Shown piece after piece: positions 20,976 to 30,272 of a DNA stretch of 33,458 nt. The translations under genes were made by a program, and so were the position numbers. The stretch's first letter is position 1, and every line of letters starts with the position of its first letter. The notes under the pieces were generated by a model that saw nothing but the letters and a program-made list of their open reading frames with translations, was not told where the DNA came from and ran no database searches. Source of the stretch: a virus; IMG/VR virus record IMGVR_UViG_3300030098_005829, positions 1 through 33,458 of that record; one strand, written 5' to 3'.

Positions 20976-22677
20976 GGTTACAATACACTTTGAAGGTAAG
21001 GGTGCTAAAGGGTTAAGAAAAGAAATCCAATTACTTGCTCAAGCCCAAGAAAGATTGAATGGGACTATAGATAAAGGGACTAAGCAATCAGGTTTATTTG
21101 GTACTGCTACTGATAGAAACAGAAAAAGTATGGGCTTAATGGGTAATGCATTTGCTACTGTTCGTTCTAAAATGCTTTTATTTAATTTTGCTATGGGTCT
21201 TGGTATAAGGCAGTTAGGGATTTTTATAAAAGAATCTCAAAAGTTAAAAGGTATGGAAAAAGGCTTTGAGAGATTGCAGGGATCTGAGTTTAAAGCTATG
21301 CTTGGCCTTGATAAGTTAAGAGATGCAACTAAAGGAGCTGTTTCTGATTTTAATTTATTAAGACAAGCTAACAATGCTATGATTCTTGGTATTACTAAGA
21401 ATACAGATGAAATGGCTGAAATGTTTTCTATGGCTCAAAATCTTGGTAGGGCATTAGGTGTTGATGCTGCACACGCTGTTGAATCATTAATTACTGGTGT
21501 TGGTCGACAATCTCGTCTTATGCTTGATAATATTGGTATTATTGTTGATACAGAAAAAGCATATAAAGAATATGCAAGTGAATTAAATATTGGGGTAGAG
21601 CTTTTAACAGATTTTGAAAAAAAACAAGCATTTTTAAATGCTACAATGAAAGCAGGTAAAGAGGCAACTAAAGAGCTTTCAGATGAAAATACATTTGGGA
21701 TTGATAGACTTAACGCAATGGGAGCTTCATTATCAAATCTTGCAGCTTCTCTTGGAAAACTTGTCGCCCCATTAATTATTCCATTAGCAGAAGCATTAAG
21801 GGTTGTATCTGATGCTGCAAATTCACTAATAGATAATTTTGGCAGCGTTATTGATGCAAATGAAGGGTTAAAAAAATCTGCTGCAGAAGCAAAAGATAAA
21901 TTCTTAGAATTTGATGCTATGATATTTAGAAATAAAGAGTCAATAGCGGCATTACAAGAAAAAATGAAAAGTATGGATGTAGGTTCACAGGAAATGATGG
22001 AAGCTGAACAAAAACTTTTTGAGAAGCTGACTGAACAAATGCAATTAGAAAAAGAAGCAGTTGAAGCATTACTTTCCCCAATTACATCATTAAATAAAAA
22101 ACAAGAAGAAGGAAATAAATTAACTGATGAGGAAATTGAAAAAGATAGAATAAAAAGACTTGAAAAACAAAAAACTGTTTCTTCTGCAATAAAGGCATCT
22201 GCTGCATTGCTTGGTTTAAATAAGAAAAATATGAAAGAGATAGCAGCACTTCAAGCTGCTGCGGCGTTAGTAGATGCCTATTCTGCTGCACAATCTCAAT
22301 ATGCAAAGGTTTCTGAGGTACTCCTTCCACCTTTCCCACAAATAGCTTATGCTGCTGCTATTGCTCAAGGTATTGCACAAGCAGGGCAGGTTACTAAAGC
22401 AGCAGGAATGTTTGAAGATGGTGGCCTTGTTGGTGGTCGAAGGCATTCTCAAGGTGGCACTATGATAGAAGCAGAGAGAGGTGAATTTGTAATGTCAAGA
22501 AATGCTGTAAATGCTGTAGGTGTAGAAGCCATGAATAGAATTAATCAAGGTCAAGGTGCAGGCAATGTAAACATATCTTTTACTGGTAATGTTATGAGTC
22601 AAGACTTTATAGAGGATGAGGCTATTCCAATGATCAAAGAAGCTATTAGGCGTGGTGCTGACATAGGAGTTTCATAA
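20962..22677 (+). CDS. Tape measure protein
   Basis: 571 residues, helical. The N-terminus (KGLRKEIQLLAQAQERLNGT) is coiled-coil-like; the middle contains MRATD-like helices and the hydrophobic SNLAASLGKLVAPLIIPLAE. The C-terminus holds AAGMFEDGGLVGGRRHSQGG and AERGEFVMSRNAVNAVGVEA, the typical C-terminal motif of phage tape measures. Its length sets the tail length; at about 0.15 nm per residue this suggests a tail near 85 nm. It lies just after the chaperones. Confidence 0.85.
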   Translation: MAQNKVTIHFEGKGAKGLRKEIQLLAQAQERLNGTIDKGTKQSGLFGTATDRNRKSMGLMGNAFATVRSKMLLFNFAMGLGIRQLGIFIKESQKLKGMEKGFERLQGSEFKAMLGLDKLRDATKGAVSDFNLLRQANNAMILGITKNTDEMAEMFSMAQNLGRALGVDAAHAVESLITGVGRQSRLMLDNIGIIVDTEKAYKEYASELNIGVELLTDFEKKQAFLNATMKAGKEATKELSDENTFGIDRLNAMGASLSNLAASLGKLVAPLIIPLAEALRVVSDAANSLIDNFGSVIDANEGLKKSAAEAKDKFLEFDAMIFRNKESIAALQEKMKSMDVGSQEMMEAEQKLFEKLTEQMQLEKEAVEALLSPITSLNKKQEEGNKLTDEEIEKDRIKRLEKQKTVSSAIKASAALLGLNKKNMKEIAALQAAAALVDAYSAAQSQYAKVSEVLLPPFPQIAYAAAIAQGIAQAGQVTKAAGMFEDGGLVGGRRHSQGGTMIEAERGEFVMSRNAVNAVGVEAMNRINQGQGAGNVNISFTGNVMSQDFIEDEAIPMIKEAIRRGADIGVS

Positions 22678-25600
22678 TGTCTTTTAAAGATGATATAAAA
22701 GGTCAAAGTACAAATCTATACCCAATAGTAACTATTGAGCCACCTAATACTTATAGTGGTGGGAATCAATGGTTAGATGATTTAGAGAATTGCATTTTTC
22801 TTTCAACTAATGCTGTTAGTTTAAATCATATACATGAACAATATTATATTGATGTTAATTCAGCAAATCTTGGGAAATTGCAAAATATAGCCTTTAAGCC
22901 AATTTTATTAAATATTCCTTCTATAAAAGAATCAATTGATATTGAGTCTAAGAAGTTTAAAATTTCAAATGTTAATTTAGACATATCTAATTTTGAATAT
23001 AATGGTGAAAGATTTTCAGATATTCTATCTAATACAAGCCTAATTAATTGGAAAGTATCAGTTCAGTTTGTATCACCTACTGCTAAACATTTTTCTACTA
23101 TTTTTCCTTTAAGTGATGGGGAACATTCAGGTTGGAAAGGTAGAAGTATGTATGATGTTTATGCAGGTGATATTGAAAATTTTAGTGCAAGTTTTCAAAG
23201 TCTTATTCCAACACAGCAACATAAAATGACCCACATGGCATATCAGGGCATTATCAGAAGAATATCACATGATGATGAAAAAGTAAGGGTTGAACTTGAA
23301 GACTCAACAGAAGAAAAAACACATAAGAATTTACCTAAACTTACTGCTCCTCCATCAGATTACTTGCCTGAAAAATATGCAAATAAGCCAATACCAATGG
23401 TTTATGGACATGTAGATAGAAGTCCTTTGCTACCTTATTATTCATATTCTGAGGATGTTGGAGATGATTCAGATGAGGTTGAAAGCATTTTAGAATACAG
23501 ATTAAAAATTGACACAGAGCAATACCATGAAATAGTTGAGGAAATTGTAAATATAGGAAATTCAGAATTTACAAAATCAGGTCTTTTTATCAAAGAAGCT
23601 GATGCCTATTTAAATCTTCATAAGACAAATGCTGCATTAGGCTATCCCACAGGAGTAGAAAACTTTAGATATGAAGACACAAGCATTGTATTAGACACAG
23701 ATGATGTTAGTTATAGTGAGGATGCATCAGAAACATCTTCAAATGATTTTTCTGAAGGAAGGCTAAGAGTACATCAAATAAGAAGATTTAATAAAGTTTC
23801 TTGGGAAGAGTCAGGTGTTGAGGTTCAGACTTCTGCAAATGGAGGGCTTATTCAGGGAGAATTGCAGGCAACATCAGCAGGAATTGGTAGGATTACAGGA
23901 ACAATAGATACAGATACATATCAGAGTGGCTCATGGGCTGCAGGATCAAATGATGATGCAACAAGAGATTGGAACGCAGGACATTTTAAATGTGTTCTTG
24001 AGCCAATTTCAATACCAAATTCTATGGCAAAAGATGAGGATGGTAATATTGAACCTCCTGTTACAAGAGTCCTTGTAGATGTTGTGCATTTTAATTTTAG
24101 AAACGAAAGTAATACACCAAGTGGACAGACTCAGAACACAGAGGGTCCACATCCTGATCTTAGTAGCAAATTATATACAAAATGGGGAGTTTGGGTAGGG
24201 GGCGTACCTTTTGATCATACTGAGTCAGGGGGGCAATCAGAAGATAACTATTATACAAATAGTAATTCTGTAGACAATATAAATGGCGATGAGTCTATTG
24301 ATGAAATTTTATTGGATGCATTCACTAGCTTAACATCTTATGATAATATAAAAATTGGGATTCCAAAACATAACTATCTTGTTTCAGGTTCAGGGCTATC
24401 TACAACCTTTGATGATGATGATGATGTGGTCTTTAATGTAGATACTACTATAAATGATGCTTTTGTAGTTCAGACATTTTTGTTAGATGGCGTAACAGAT
24501 AAAGACTATTTTGTAAATGTAAAAGGTAGAATAAATACATTTACTGATCATCACATTGATACCTCAGAATTTTTAATAGAAAATCCTATTGATATTATCT
24601 ATGATTTAGTTAGAAAAGAACTTGGGTATGATGCCATTGATGAAAAAAGTTATCAAGAGGCAAGAACAGAGCATAATAATTGGAAGTTTGGATTTACTAT
24701 AGATAAAAAGATAGATTCTAAAAAACTTATTGAAGACATATCTAAATCTACTAAATGCTTCCCTTATTTTGGTAATAATGGTAAATTTAAATTTAATACA
24801 ATAAAAAGTAATTATAGTGTAGATGATTATATTGATGCTACAGAAATAAAAGTACCTGAAGTTATTAGTTATTCTTTTAAGAAAACCAAGCCTGAGCAGA
24901 TTTATAAAAAGGTAGATGTTCAATACAATAAGGATTATGCTGAAGGCTCTTTAACAAAAAGAACAAAACCTTATATTACAGGTAATGTATCAGGAGAAGC
25001 TGTAAGTGAATGGTCAGAATCTTATTATGGAATAGAAGCATTAGAGGATAGTTATTTAGAATTTGAATCTCCATATATAAGAGAGGAAGATACTGCACTT
25101 GCTTTAAGAACTTTCTTAACAGATCAATATAGAAATGATCATCTTGTATTTAACTTAAAATTACCTCTTAAATATATAGGATTAGAGATAGGTGATTTAG
25201 TTAAGTTTAGAGAATTATTTAATGGTATAGAGGCTTATGGTATAGATTATAGGATTATACAAACTCCAAACAATGAAGATGAAGCACAAGAATATTTTCC
25301 ATTATTTATGGTAACTTCAACAAAGAAAAATCTTGATTCAGTTGAAATAGAGTGTATGCAATTACATTTCCTGAGGAATGATTATCTTAATATTCCTTTT
25401 TTAAGTAGTGATTGGTCAAATGATTCAGAGGAATTTGGGCATTTTTACTTTCCTGATTCCCCACCAATAGTTCCTATTGAACCTGTAACAGCATCAATAT
25501 CTTTTGCTGTAAATTCTGCACCACAAACTATTACAGTAGACTCTAATGGGTGGGATGGTCAGATAAATAATAATAATTATATTGATGTTCAGTTGCCTAC

Positions 25601-26432
25601 TGCTACAGGAACAATACAACTTACAAATGGTACTATAATACCACTTGATTATACAGCACATTATGGTGGGCTTCCAATGACTTCTGATTCATTGACAGTA
25701 AGGCTTTACGACAATCAAGAAACACATGAAATTATTTATAGGACTATTCAGCCTGATGATTTAGCAGCCCAAGCTATTTATGTAGAGCAAACTGCAACTC
25801 ATACAATTACATTACAAGAAGGTAATAATGCACCAACAATAACAATAGAGCCAAAAAATAATGCACTATTAGATGAATCAATTTTTACAGAAAGCGTACC
25901 TGTAATTATAGTTCCACAAATGTCAGTTAATTTCTTTGATGAATTTATAAATAATGATTCAAGGGGATTAAGTATTAATGCACATGATGTAGAAGAAGGG
26001 GATTTGACTTATATAATTAACTATAGAGTAGATGAAGATGAATCAGAGCATGGATATGCAGTTGGAGATTATATAACTTTTATTGATTGTAGTGAAACTA
26101 ATACCTTAGAAACTATGACAAGAATCTATCCTTCAGTTAGGGATTCAGGAGTTGGAGGTTCTGCACATTTATGGGGGGAAACCATAAGTGATATACAAGG
26201 ATTTGCAGTTCATATTGTATCACCTGAAGAATATGATGAGTTAGTTGGAGGATATGGTGATGTAAATCTTGATGGTGTAGTAAATGTTTTAGATGTAGTG
26301 CAAACTGTAAATTTTATACTTCATAATATTGATTTTACACAAGAACAGCAAAATGCAGCAGATATGAATAATGATGGTGATGTAAATGTATTAGATGTTG
26401 TTACTATGGTTAATTTTATTTTAGATAGTTAA
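22677..26432 (+). CDS. Large tail hub/tip protein with C-terminal dockerin-like module
   Basis: 1251 residues, directly after the tape measure. The N-terminal and central parts (FPLSDGEHSGWKGRSMYDVY, later FGFTIDKKIDSKKLIEDISK) resemble baseplate hub or tip-attachment proteins; residues about 650-900 contain hub-like beta domains. Residues about 940-1150 look like Ig-like or jelly-roll domains. The last 60 residues (about 1192-1251) hold two F-hand repeats, GDVNLDGVVNVLDVVQTVNF and DMNNDGDVNVLDVVTMVNFI, with Asp/Asn at loop positions 1, 3, 5, 9 and 12, the dockerin type I calcium-binding pattern. It starts at the tape measure stop (TAATG). Confidence 0.75.
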   Translation: MSFKDDIKGQSTNLYPIVTIEPPNTYSGGNQWLDDLENCIFLSTNAVSLNHIHEQYYIDVNSANLGKLQNIAFKPILLNIPSIKESIDIESKKFKISNVNLDISNFEYNGERFSDILSNTSLINWKVSVQFVSPTAKHFSTIFPLSDGEHSGWKGRSMYDVYAGDIENFSASFQSLIPTQQHKMTHMAYQGIIRRISHDDEKVRVELEDSTEEKTHKNLPKLTAPPSDYLPEKYANKPIPMVYGHVDRSPLLPYYSYSEDVGDDSDEVESILEYRLKIDTEQYHEIVEEIVNIGNSEFTKSGLFIKEADAYLNLHKTNAALGYPTGVENFRYEDTSIVLDTDDVSYSEDASETSSNDFSEGRLRVHQIRRFNKVSWEESGVEVQTSANGGLIQGELQATSAGIGRITGTIDTDTYQSGSWAAGSNDDATRDWNAGHFKCVLEPISIPNSMAKDEDGNIEPPVTRVLVDVVHFNFRNESNTPSGQTQNTEGPHPDLSSKLYTKWGVWVGGVPFDHTESGGQSEDNYYTNSNSVDNINGDESIDEILLDAFTSLTSYDNIKIGIPKHNYLVSGSGLSTTFDDDDDVVFNVDTTINDAFVVQTFLLDGVTDKDYFVNVKGRINTFTDHHIDTSEFLIENPIDIIYDLVRKELGYDAIDEKSYQEARTEHNNWKFGFTIDKKIDSKKLIEDISKSTKCFPYFGNNGKFKFNTIKSNYSVDDYIDATEIKVPEVISYSFKKTKPEQIYKKVDVQYNKDYAEGSLTKRTKPYITGNVSGEAVSEWSESYYGIEALEDSYLEFESPYIREEDTALALRTFLTDQYRNDHLVFNLKLPLKYIGLEIGDLVKFRELFNGIEAYGIDYRIIQTPNNEDEAQEYFPLFMVTSTKKNLDSVEIECMQLHFLRNDYLNIPFLSSDWSNDSEEFGHFYFPDSPPIVPIEPVTASISFAVNSAPQTITVDSNGWDGQINNNNYIDVQLPTATGTIQLTNGTIIPLDYTAHYGGLPMTSDSLTVRLYDNQETHEIIYRTIQPDDLAAQAIYVEQTATHTITLQEGNNAPTITIEPKNNALLDESIFTESVPVIIVPQMSVNFFDEFINNDSRGLSINAHDVEEGDLTYIINYRVDEDESEHGYAVGDYITFIDCSETNTLETMTRIYPSVRDSGVGGSAHLWGETISDIQGFAVHIVSPEEYDELVGGYGDVNLDGVVNVLDVVQTVNFILHNIDFTQEQQNAADMNNDGDVNVLDVVTMVNFILDS

Positions 26433-26440
26433 GGATAATT

Positions 26441-27085
26441 ATGCTTACTTATGGAAATGGAGAAGTTTTATTTGATGGTGCTGCTCAAGGCTTTGAGTTA
26501 AAGTATAAAGGCACTATTACAATTACAAATAGTCCTGATAATCTATTTATAAGTGCAAATAAAAAAAAGATTGTAGGAGTAATGCTTGATGGTTCAGATA
26601 TGCCTTCTGAATTATTTAATTATGAAGGTGAATTAAGAATACTAAGCTGTAAGGTAGTACAAGGCAATCAATTAAATAGATCAAGAATTATACTTCAGGG
26701 TGTTGATTATTGGGAATTAGATTCAGGAAAATGGGAAGATGATAATTCACTTTGGGGAACAAGAAATGGTACTTATTTGGTAGGCAGGAAACAAAAATAT
26801 AACAAACATAACATAGTTGTAAACAACAATATTAAAACACAATTTGATGGACAATATACATATGGAGATGGTACACCTGTACCTGCTAATGAGTTAATAC
26901 ATATCCATGCAGATGGTGTTGCAATGACAGGTGGAGTTCATACAGAGGATTCTGTACAAATATATGCACCAAAAACAGATATGAAAAGATTAAATAGAAT
27001 TGTAAGACAAACAAGGCAAACCACATACTCTACACCAACTACTCAAAGTAGTTCAGGTGGTAGTTCAAGTGGAGGAGGATATTAA
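26441..27085 (+). CDS. Distal tail structural protein, 214 residues
   Basis: Begins MLTYGNGEVLFDGAAQGFEL. The N-terminal 100 residues resemble a small beta-barrel/jelly-roll with repeated strands (YKGTITITNSPDNLFISANK). The C-terminus is a low-complexity Ser/Gly tail (QSSSGGSSSGGGY), probably flexible. AAGGATAATT precedes the ATG. It lies between the tail hub and another distal protein. Role unknown; tail-tip or fibre attachment is plausible. Confidence 0.6.
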   Translation: MLTYGNGEVLFDGAAQGFELKYKGTITITNSPDNLFISANKKKIVGVMLDGSDMPSELFNYEGELRILSCKVVQGNQLNRSRIILQGVDYWELDSGKWEDDNSLWGTRNGTYLVGRKQKYNKHNIVVNNNIKTQFDGQYTYGDGTPVPANELIHIHADGVAMTGGVHTEDSVQIYAPKTDMKRLNRIVRQTRQTTYSTPTTQSSSGGSSSGGGY

Positions 27086-28206
27086 TGGCTTATCAGAATG
27101 TAGGAACACCAAGATTTTATGTTAGTTGGGGTGATTTTTATAAACAATTAGGTTACAATGTTGGGTCAATATTAACATTAAACCCAACTCAACCTATGCA
27201 CCAAGAAAAAGGTGATGCAGGTACTTATTATGAAATATTTAATGACCCTAATAGGGCTTTTATTCCTGCAAATAGTGCTAAGGGTGCAAATTTTGCTTTT
27301 TGCTTAGGGCATAACTTAGGTATTAAAAATGGTTTGCCTGATGGGCTTAAATTTATATGTAAAAGAATTTGGTATTACAATAATGGTAATAATAATGAAC
27401 AAGAATATTTAATGTCAATGGGAGATACTAATTCTATAAATTATAATACTACAACTGAAGGGGCTATAGAAGATGGTTTTTCTGCTGTTATTGGGGATGC
27501 AGATGGATGGTCAAAAGATATGCAGCTTTCATCATTTAGTGGTGCAACACAGGGAAGTTTAAATGAAGAAATCCATATAGGGTTTTCAAATGGTACAGGT
27601 ACAAATTGGACTAATGATGTTACAGCAGGTTTTTCTTGTATGGTTTTTGGCAAATATTATGATATGCCACATTCACCTGATTTATCCCTTACACTATCAT
27701 ATGAGATGGATGGGATTAAAACACAGCAGACAAAAGGAGGATCAACATTATCTAATGCTATGTATACAAAAGCACCTAATTGGGGTGATTATGGTGCATG
27801 GCAATTAGGAGATGTAAGTAGTTTCAGGACAGGCAGAAGGATATGGAATCTATCCTTTTCCTATCTTTCTGATACAGATGTATTTCCTGTAAATGCCAAT
27901 ACAAGTTATAATGCAACTATTGGATCTGAAACAGGATATGGTGATAATGCACCTTCAAGTGATACAGATGGTAATTATGTATTTGATTCTAATATTTTAA
28001 CAGGTACAGATTTTTTTAGTGTTGTATGGAACAGAACTATGGGTGGACATCTTCCCTTTATCTTTAACCCAAATGGAGGTGGTACTTCACCTAACAATAA
28101 TCCTGATCAATTTGCAATCTGTAGATTCGATATGGATTCACTACAATATGACCAAGTAGCACACAACACTTACAATGTAAAACTAAAAATCAGAGAGGTA
28201 TGGTAG
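27085..28206 (+). CDS. Distal tail protein, putative fibre or receptor-binding component
   Basis: 373 residues starting MAYQNVGTPRFYVSWGDFYK, a beginning I have seen in marine siphophage tail proteins. It is beta-rich, with aromatic-rich loops (NRTMGGHLPFIFNPNGGGTS) and an ending KLKIREVW. It is the last clear structural gene before the convergent early operon. Receptor binding is inferred from position. It starts at the stop of the previous gene. Confidence 0.6.
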   Translation: MAYQNVGTPRFYVSWGDFYKQLGYNVGSILTLNPTQPMHQEKGDAGTYYEIFNDPNRAFIPANSAKGANFAFCLGHNLGIKNGLPDGLKFICKRIWYYNNGNNNEQEYLMSMGDTNSINYNTTTEGAIEDGFSAVIGDADGWSKDMQLSSFSGATQGSLNEEIHIGFSNGTGTNWTNDVTAGFSCMVFGKYYDMPHSPDLSLTLSYEMDGIKTQQTKGGSTLSNAMYTKAPNWGDYGAWQLGDVSSFRTGRRIWNLSFSYLSDTDVFPVNANTSYNATIGSETGYGDNAPSSDTDGNYVFDSNILTGTDFFSVVWNRTMGGHLPFIFNPNGGGTSPNNNPDQFAICRFDMDSLQYDQVAHNTYNVKLKIREVW

Positions 28207-28230
28207 CTTAATGGGGACGAGATTTTTGGA

Positions 28231-28422
28231 TTGTTGATAGGTTTATTGTTTGGAGTCTTCAACACATTAGATGACCAAAAACTCCCTTGTCCAAGATATT
28301 GCTTAGTTGAGCATAAGCATATTATAAAGAAAGTGCATCCAAGAGAGGTTTCCCAAGAATGTAATATGGTTTACTATTATCATGATAGGTATCAATGTCG
28401 CAATCACCAAGAACTTTATTAA
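28231..28422 (+). CDS. Possible small Cys-rich protein, 63 residues
   Basis: TTG start (28231 or 28234) with a hydrophobic N-terminal stretch (LLIGLLFGVFNTLDDQ), then CPRYC and a Cys/His-rich end (ECNMVYYYHDRYQCRNHQEL). It could be a membrane-anchored zinc-binding peptide or a spanin-like protein. It overlaps the convergent nuclease gene by about 100 bases and has no good ribosome site, so it may be spurious. Confidence 0.25.
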   Translation: MLIGLLFGVFNTLDDQKLPCPRYCLVEHKHIIKKVHPREVSQECNMVYYYHDRYQCRNHQELY

Positions 28423-28780
28423 TTCTATCTAATGAAATAATATAAGTTTTCTTATTTTTACAGTCATATAAAAAAAGCCATACCTTATGAAACTTATCCC
28501 AGTATCTATAGCAATCCACATCATTCATTTTTAATTTTAATGTATCTTTAAAGCCTTTACATTCTATAAATATAGCTTCTTCTCTAAAAACTAAAAAATC
28601 AGGCATAGCTCTTAAATATGAATTAACTTTACAAAAATCTTTTTTCCCAATTCTATCCCTGCAATCAAACCCAGTTCTTTCATATTTTATATTATTTTTC
28701 TCAAGATACTTAACGCAGACATCATCAGCTATATCTATACCTTTAGCATTTCTTTCTTTAAATGTTTCTGTATGATTCAC
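28322..28780 (-). CDS. PD-(D/E)XK-type nuclease-like protein
   Basis: 152 residues. The segment AMPDFLVFREEAIFIECKGF gives the PD-x(n)-E-x-K catalytic pattern (Asp, then Glu-Cys-Lys), preceded by a helical N-terminus (ADDVCVKYLEKNNIKYERTG) common in restriction-like endonuclease folds. Its C-terminal region (YRYWDKFHKVWLFLYDCKNK) supports a compact alpha/beta nuclease. It is coupled by ATGA to the Hjc-like gene and ends the leftward early operon. Substrate is unknown. Confidence 0.65.
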   Translation of the reverse strand: MNHTETFKERNAKGIDIADDVCVKYLEKNNIKYERTGFDCRDRIGKKDFCKVNSYLRAMPDFLVFREEAIFIECKGFKDTLKLKMNDVDCYRYWDKFHKVWLFLYDCKNKKTYIISLDRINKVLGDCDIDTYHDNSKPYYILGKPLLDALSL

Positions 28781-29133
28781 TTACATAACTCCAGTTGTGC
28801 TTTTAGTTTTTCATTTTCTTCTTGTAAATCCTTGGCCATTTTATAATCATGCAGCCAATCATCAAACCTTATCATTGCAAACATTTGTCCACGATCTTCC
28901 TGGAATACTTGTAGATCCACTTCTTCACTTGGCTTGAGATAATCAGGGAGTTTCTTACGAACCTTTGCCTGTACTCTGATATGCTCTTCAATGAGGACAT
29001 CCACTTCAGGATGCCAACCATTACTTGCACCATTGCTACCCCAAGCCCTACGAGAGCGTATACCACGATGCTCCAAATAGTTAACCATTTTTCTTTCAAA
29101 CCTAGTCCCCTTATTTTTACTTGTATTTGGCAT
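28777..29133 (-). CDS. Hjc-like Holliday junction resolvase
   Basis: 118 residues. KNKGTRFERKMVNYLEHRGI followed by RSRRAWGSNGASNGWHPEVD, then VLIEEHIRVQAKVRKK matches archaeal-type Hjc/phage resolvases of the PD-(D/E)XK superfamily: Glu in 'FER', Asp in 'EVDV', and Gln-Ala-Lys in place of Glu-x-Lys. A C-terminal coiled coil (LQEENEKLKAQLELC) is an addition. It would cut four-way junctions before packaging. It lies in the early leftward operon next to another nuclease-like protein. Confidence 0.75.
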   Translation of the reverse strand: MPNTSKNKGTRFERKMVNYLEHRGIRSRRAWGSNGASNGWHPEVDVLIEEHIRVQAKVRKKLPDYLKPSEEVDLQVFQEDRGQMFAMIRFDDWLHDYKMAKDLQEENEKLKAQLELCK

Positions 29134-29356
29134 CTTTTTCTAGCCTTTCTATTAATATTTTAATATAAAACTCTGCCTTCTTTAAATCTTCAATTCCATT
29201 TTTAAATTTATATCTTGTAATGTATTTAACAATATTACCTTCCATGTAATCCATTTTCCATGCATTAATATAATCAATACATTCAATAGACCCTTCTGTA
29301 TAATGTGGTGGATGGTTTACTAAATCTACTATATTTTCTTTTTTAATTAATGGCAT
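29117..29356 (-). CDS. DUF3310-family phage protein (nucleotide kinase-like annotation)
   Basis: 79 residues from the ATG at 29356, which has AGGAG seven bases upstream; an in-frame TTG at 29401 lacks it. The sequence VNHPPHYTEGSIECIDYINA, followed by GNIVKYITRYKFKNGIEDLK and KAEFYIKILIERL, is the DUF3310 pattern (HPPHY ... EcIDaI ... GNviKYixRyk). The family occurs in many phages and its function is uncertain. It overlaps the resolvase gene. Confidence 0.75.
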   Translation of the reverse strand: MPLIKKENIVDLVNHPPHYTEGSIECIDYINAWKMDYMEGNIVKYITRYKFKNGIEDLKKAEFYIKILIERLEKDAKYK

Positions 29357-29579
29357 CTTCCCACTCCTGAAATCTTTTGTTTTGTCTATAATTGCTTCCA
29401 AATTCTTCTTTCATAGCACACATATTACATACTTTTCTTGTTTTATAATTCTCAAGCAAATTTATAATGGCAGGATGAGGTAATAATACCCATCTTGGAG
29501 CATTCTTTTTACTTTTTTTGCATAATTCACAATCAAAATAATGCTTACCTTTAATCTGTCTAATTCTATTAAGCCTCAC
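29343..29579 (-). CDS. Small zinc-finger protein, 78 residues
   Basis: GTG start. CELC and CNMC pairs flank a basic/aromatic middle (KNAPRWVLLPHPAIINLLEN), a zinc-ribbon arrangement. The gene overlaps its neighbours within the leftward operon. Its role is unknown; nucleic acid binding is plausible. Confidence 0.55.
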   Translation of the reverse strand: MRLNRIRQIKGKHYFDCELCKKSKKNAPRWVLLPHPAIINLLENYKTRKVCNMCAMKEEFGSNYRQNKRFQEWEDAIN

Positions 29580-29772
29580 TAAAATCAGGGTCTACCTTTG
29601 AAATATCTTCCATTTTACCACCAAGCTCTAAATATCTATTTTGCAGTACATCTATTAACTGATCAGTTATTTTAACTCCTGAAAACTTACAATAATAACC
29701 TACACCTAATTCATAATAATGTCTTAATAGCATTCTATAAGATGACAATACTTTATAATTTGTCTTGTTCAT
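29569..29772 (-). CDS. Hypothetical protein, 67 residues
   Basis: Begins MNKTNYKVLSSYRMLLRHYY. It is helical, with a Gly-Val-Gly-Tyr-Tyr turn and a C-terminal helix (DQLIDVLQNRYLELGGKMED). The overlapping start with the preceding gene indicates coupling. No domain recognised. Confidence 0.55.
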   Translation of the reverse strand: MNKTNYKVLSSYRMLLRHYYELGVGYYCKFSGVKITDQLIDVLQNRYLELGGKMEDISKVDPDFSEA

Positions 29773-29935
29773 GTATTAGTTCCAATTCATTTTTAAGAAA
29801 ATCAATTTCTTTTATTAATTTTAAATTTTCCCTTTTAACTTCTAAGCACTCTTTAGTAATCATCTGTATTTTTTCTTTTAGACAATATGCACATCCAGTA
29901 TCTATTGCATCATTATTGCATTGACTACAAAACAT
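29753..29935 (-). CDS. Zinc-ribbon and coiled-coil protein, 60 residues
   Basis: N-terminal MFCSQCNNDAIDTGCAYCLK has two CxxC pairs, a compact zinc ribbon, followed by a charged helix (VKRENLKLIKEIDFLKNELE) likely to be a coiled coil. One of several small zinc-ribbon genes in this operon. Function is unknown. Confidence 0.6.
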   Translation of the reverse strand: MFCSQCNNDAIDTGCAYCLKEKIQMITKECLEVKRENLKLIKEIDFLKNELELIHEQDKL

Positions 29936-29936
29936 A

Positions 29937-30272
29937 TTAATCTTTCCAACTTCTTTTAATTAAACCTTGTGTCTTTTCATCTAGCAATCGACCTAATTCA
30001 CGAGATTCTTCCATGGCCATATCTAACGCCTTTAGGACTCTTTTCTCATCCCAATTGGTCAGCAAGGCACGAAACCTTTTCTGTAAAAATCTTTCCAAGA
30101 AAGTTTCAAACTTAGTATAGAAATATCTCTTCCCACTTTTATATATATACTCATCATCAGCATCAGGTGGACCAGTAATAAGAATCCATTGATACTCATC
30201 TTTTGTAAGTATACATCTTCTGTTACCTATTTCCTGGTCTAATGATATTATCTTATCAAATATCTTTATCAT
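29937..30272 (-). CDS. Hypothetical protein, 111 residues
   Basis: Begins MIKIFDKIISLDQEIGNRRC. A strand-rich N-terminal half (CILTKDEYQWILITGPP) precedes a helical C-terminal half (FETFLERFLQKRFRALLTNW). The layout is that of small phage early proteins of unknown role. The start overlaps the end of its upstream neighbour. Confidence 0.6.
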   Translation of the reverse strand: MIKIFDKIISLDQEIGNRRCILTKDEYQWILITGPPDADDEYIYKSGKRYFYTKFETFLERFLQKRFRALLTNWDEKRVLKALDMAMEESRELGRLLDEKTQGLIKRSWKD

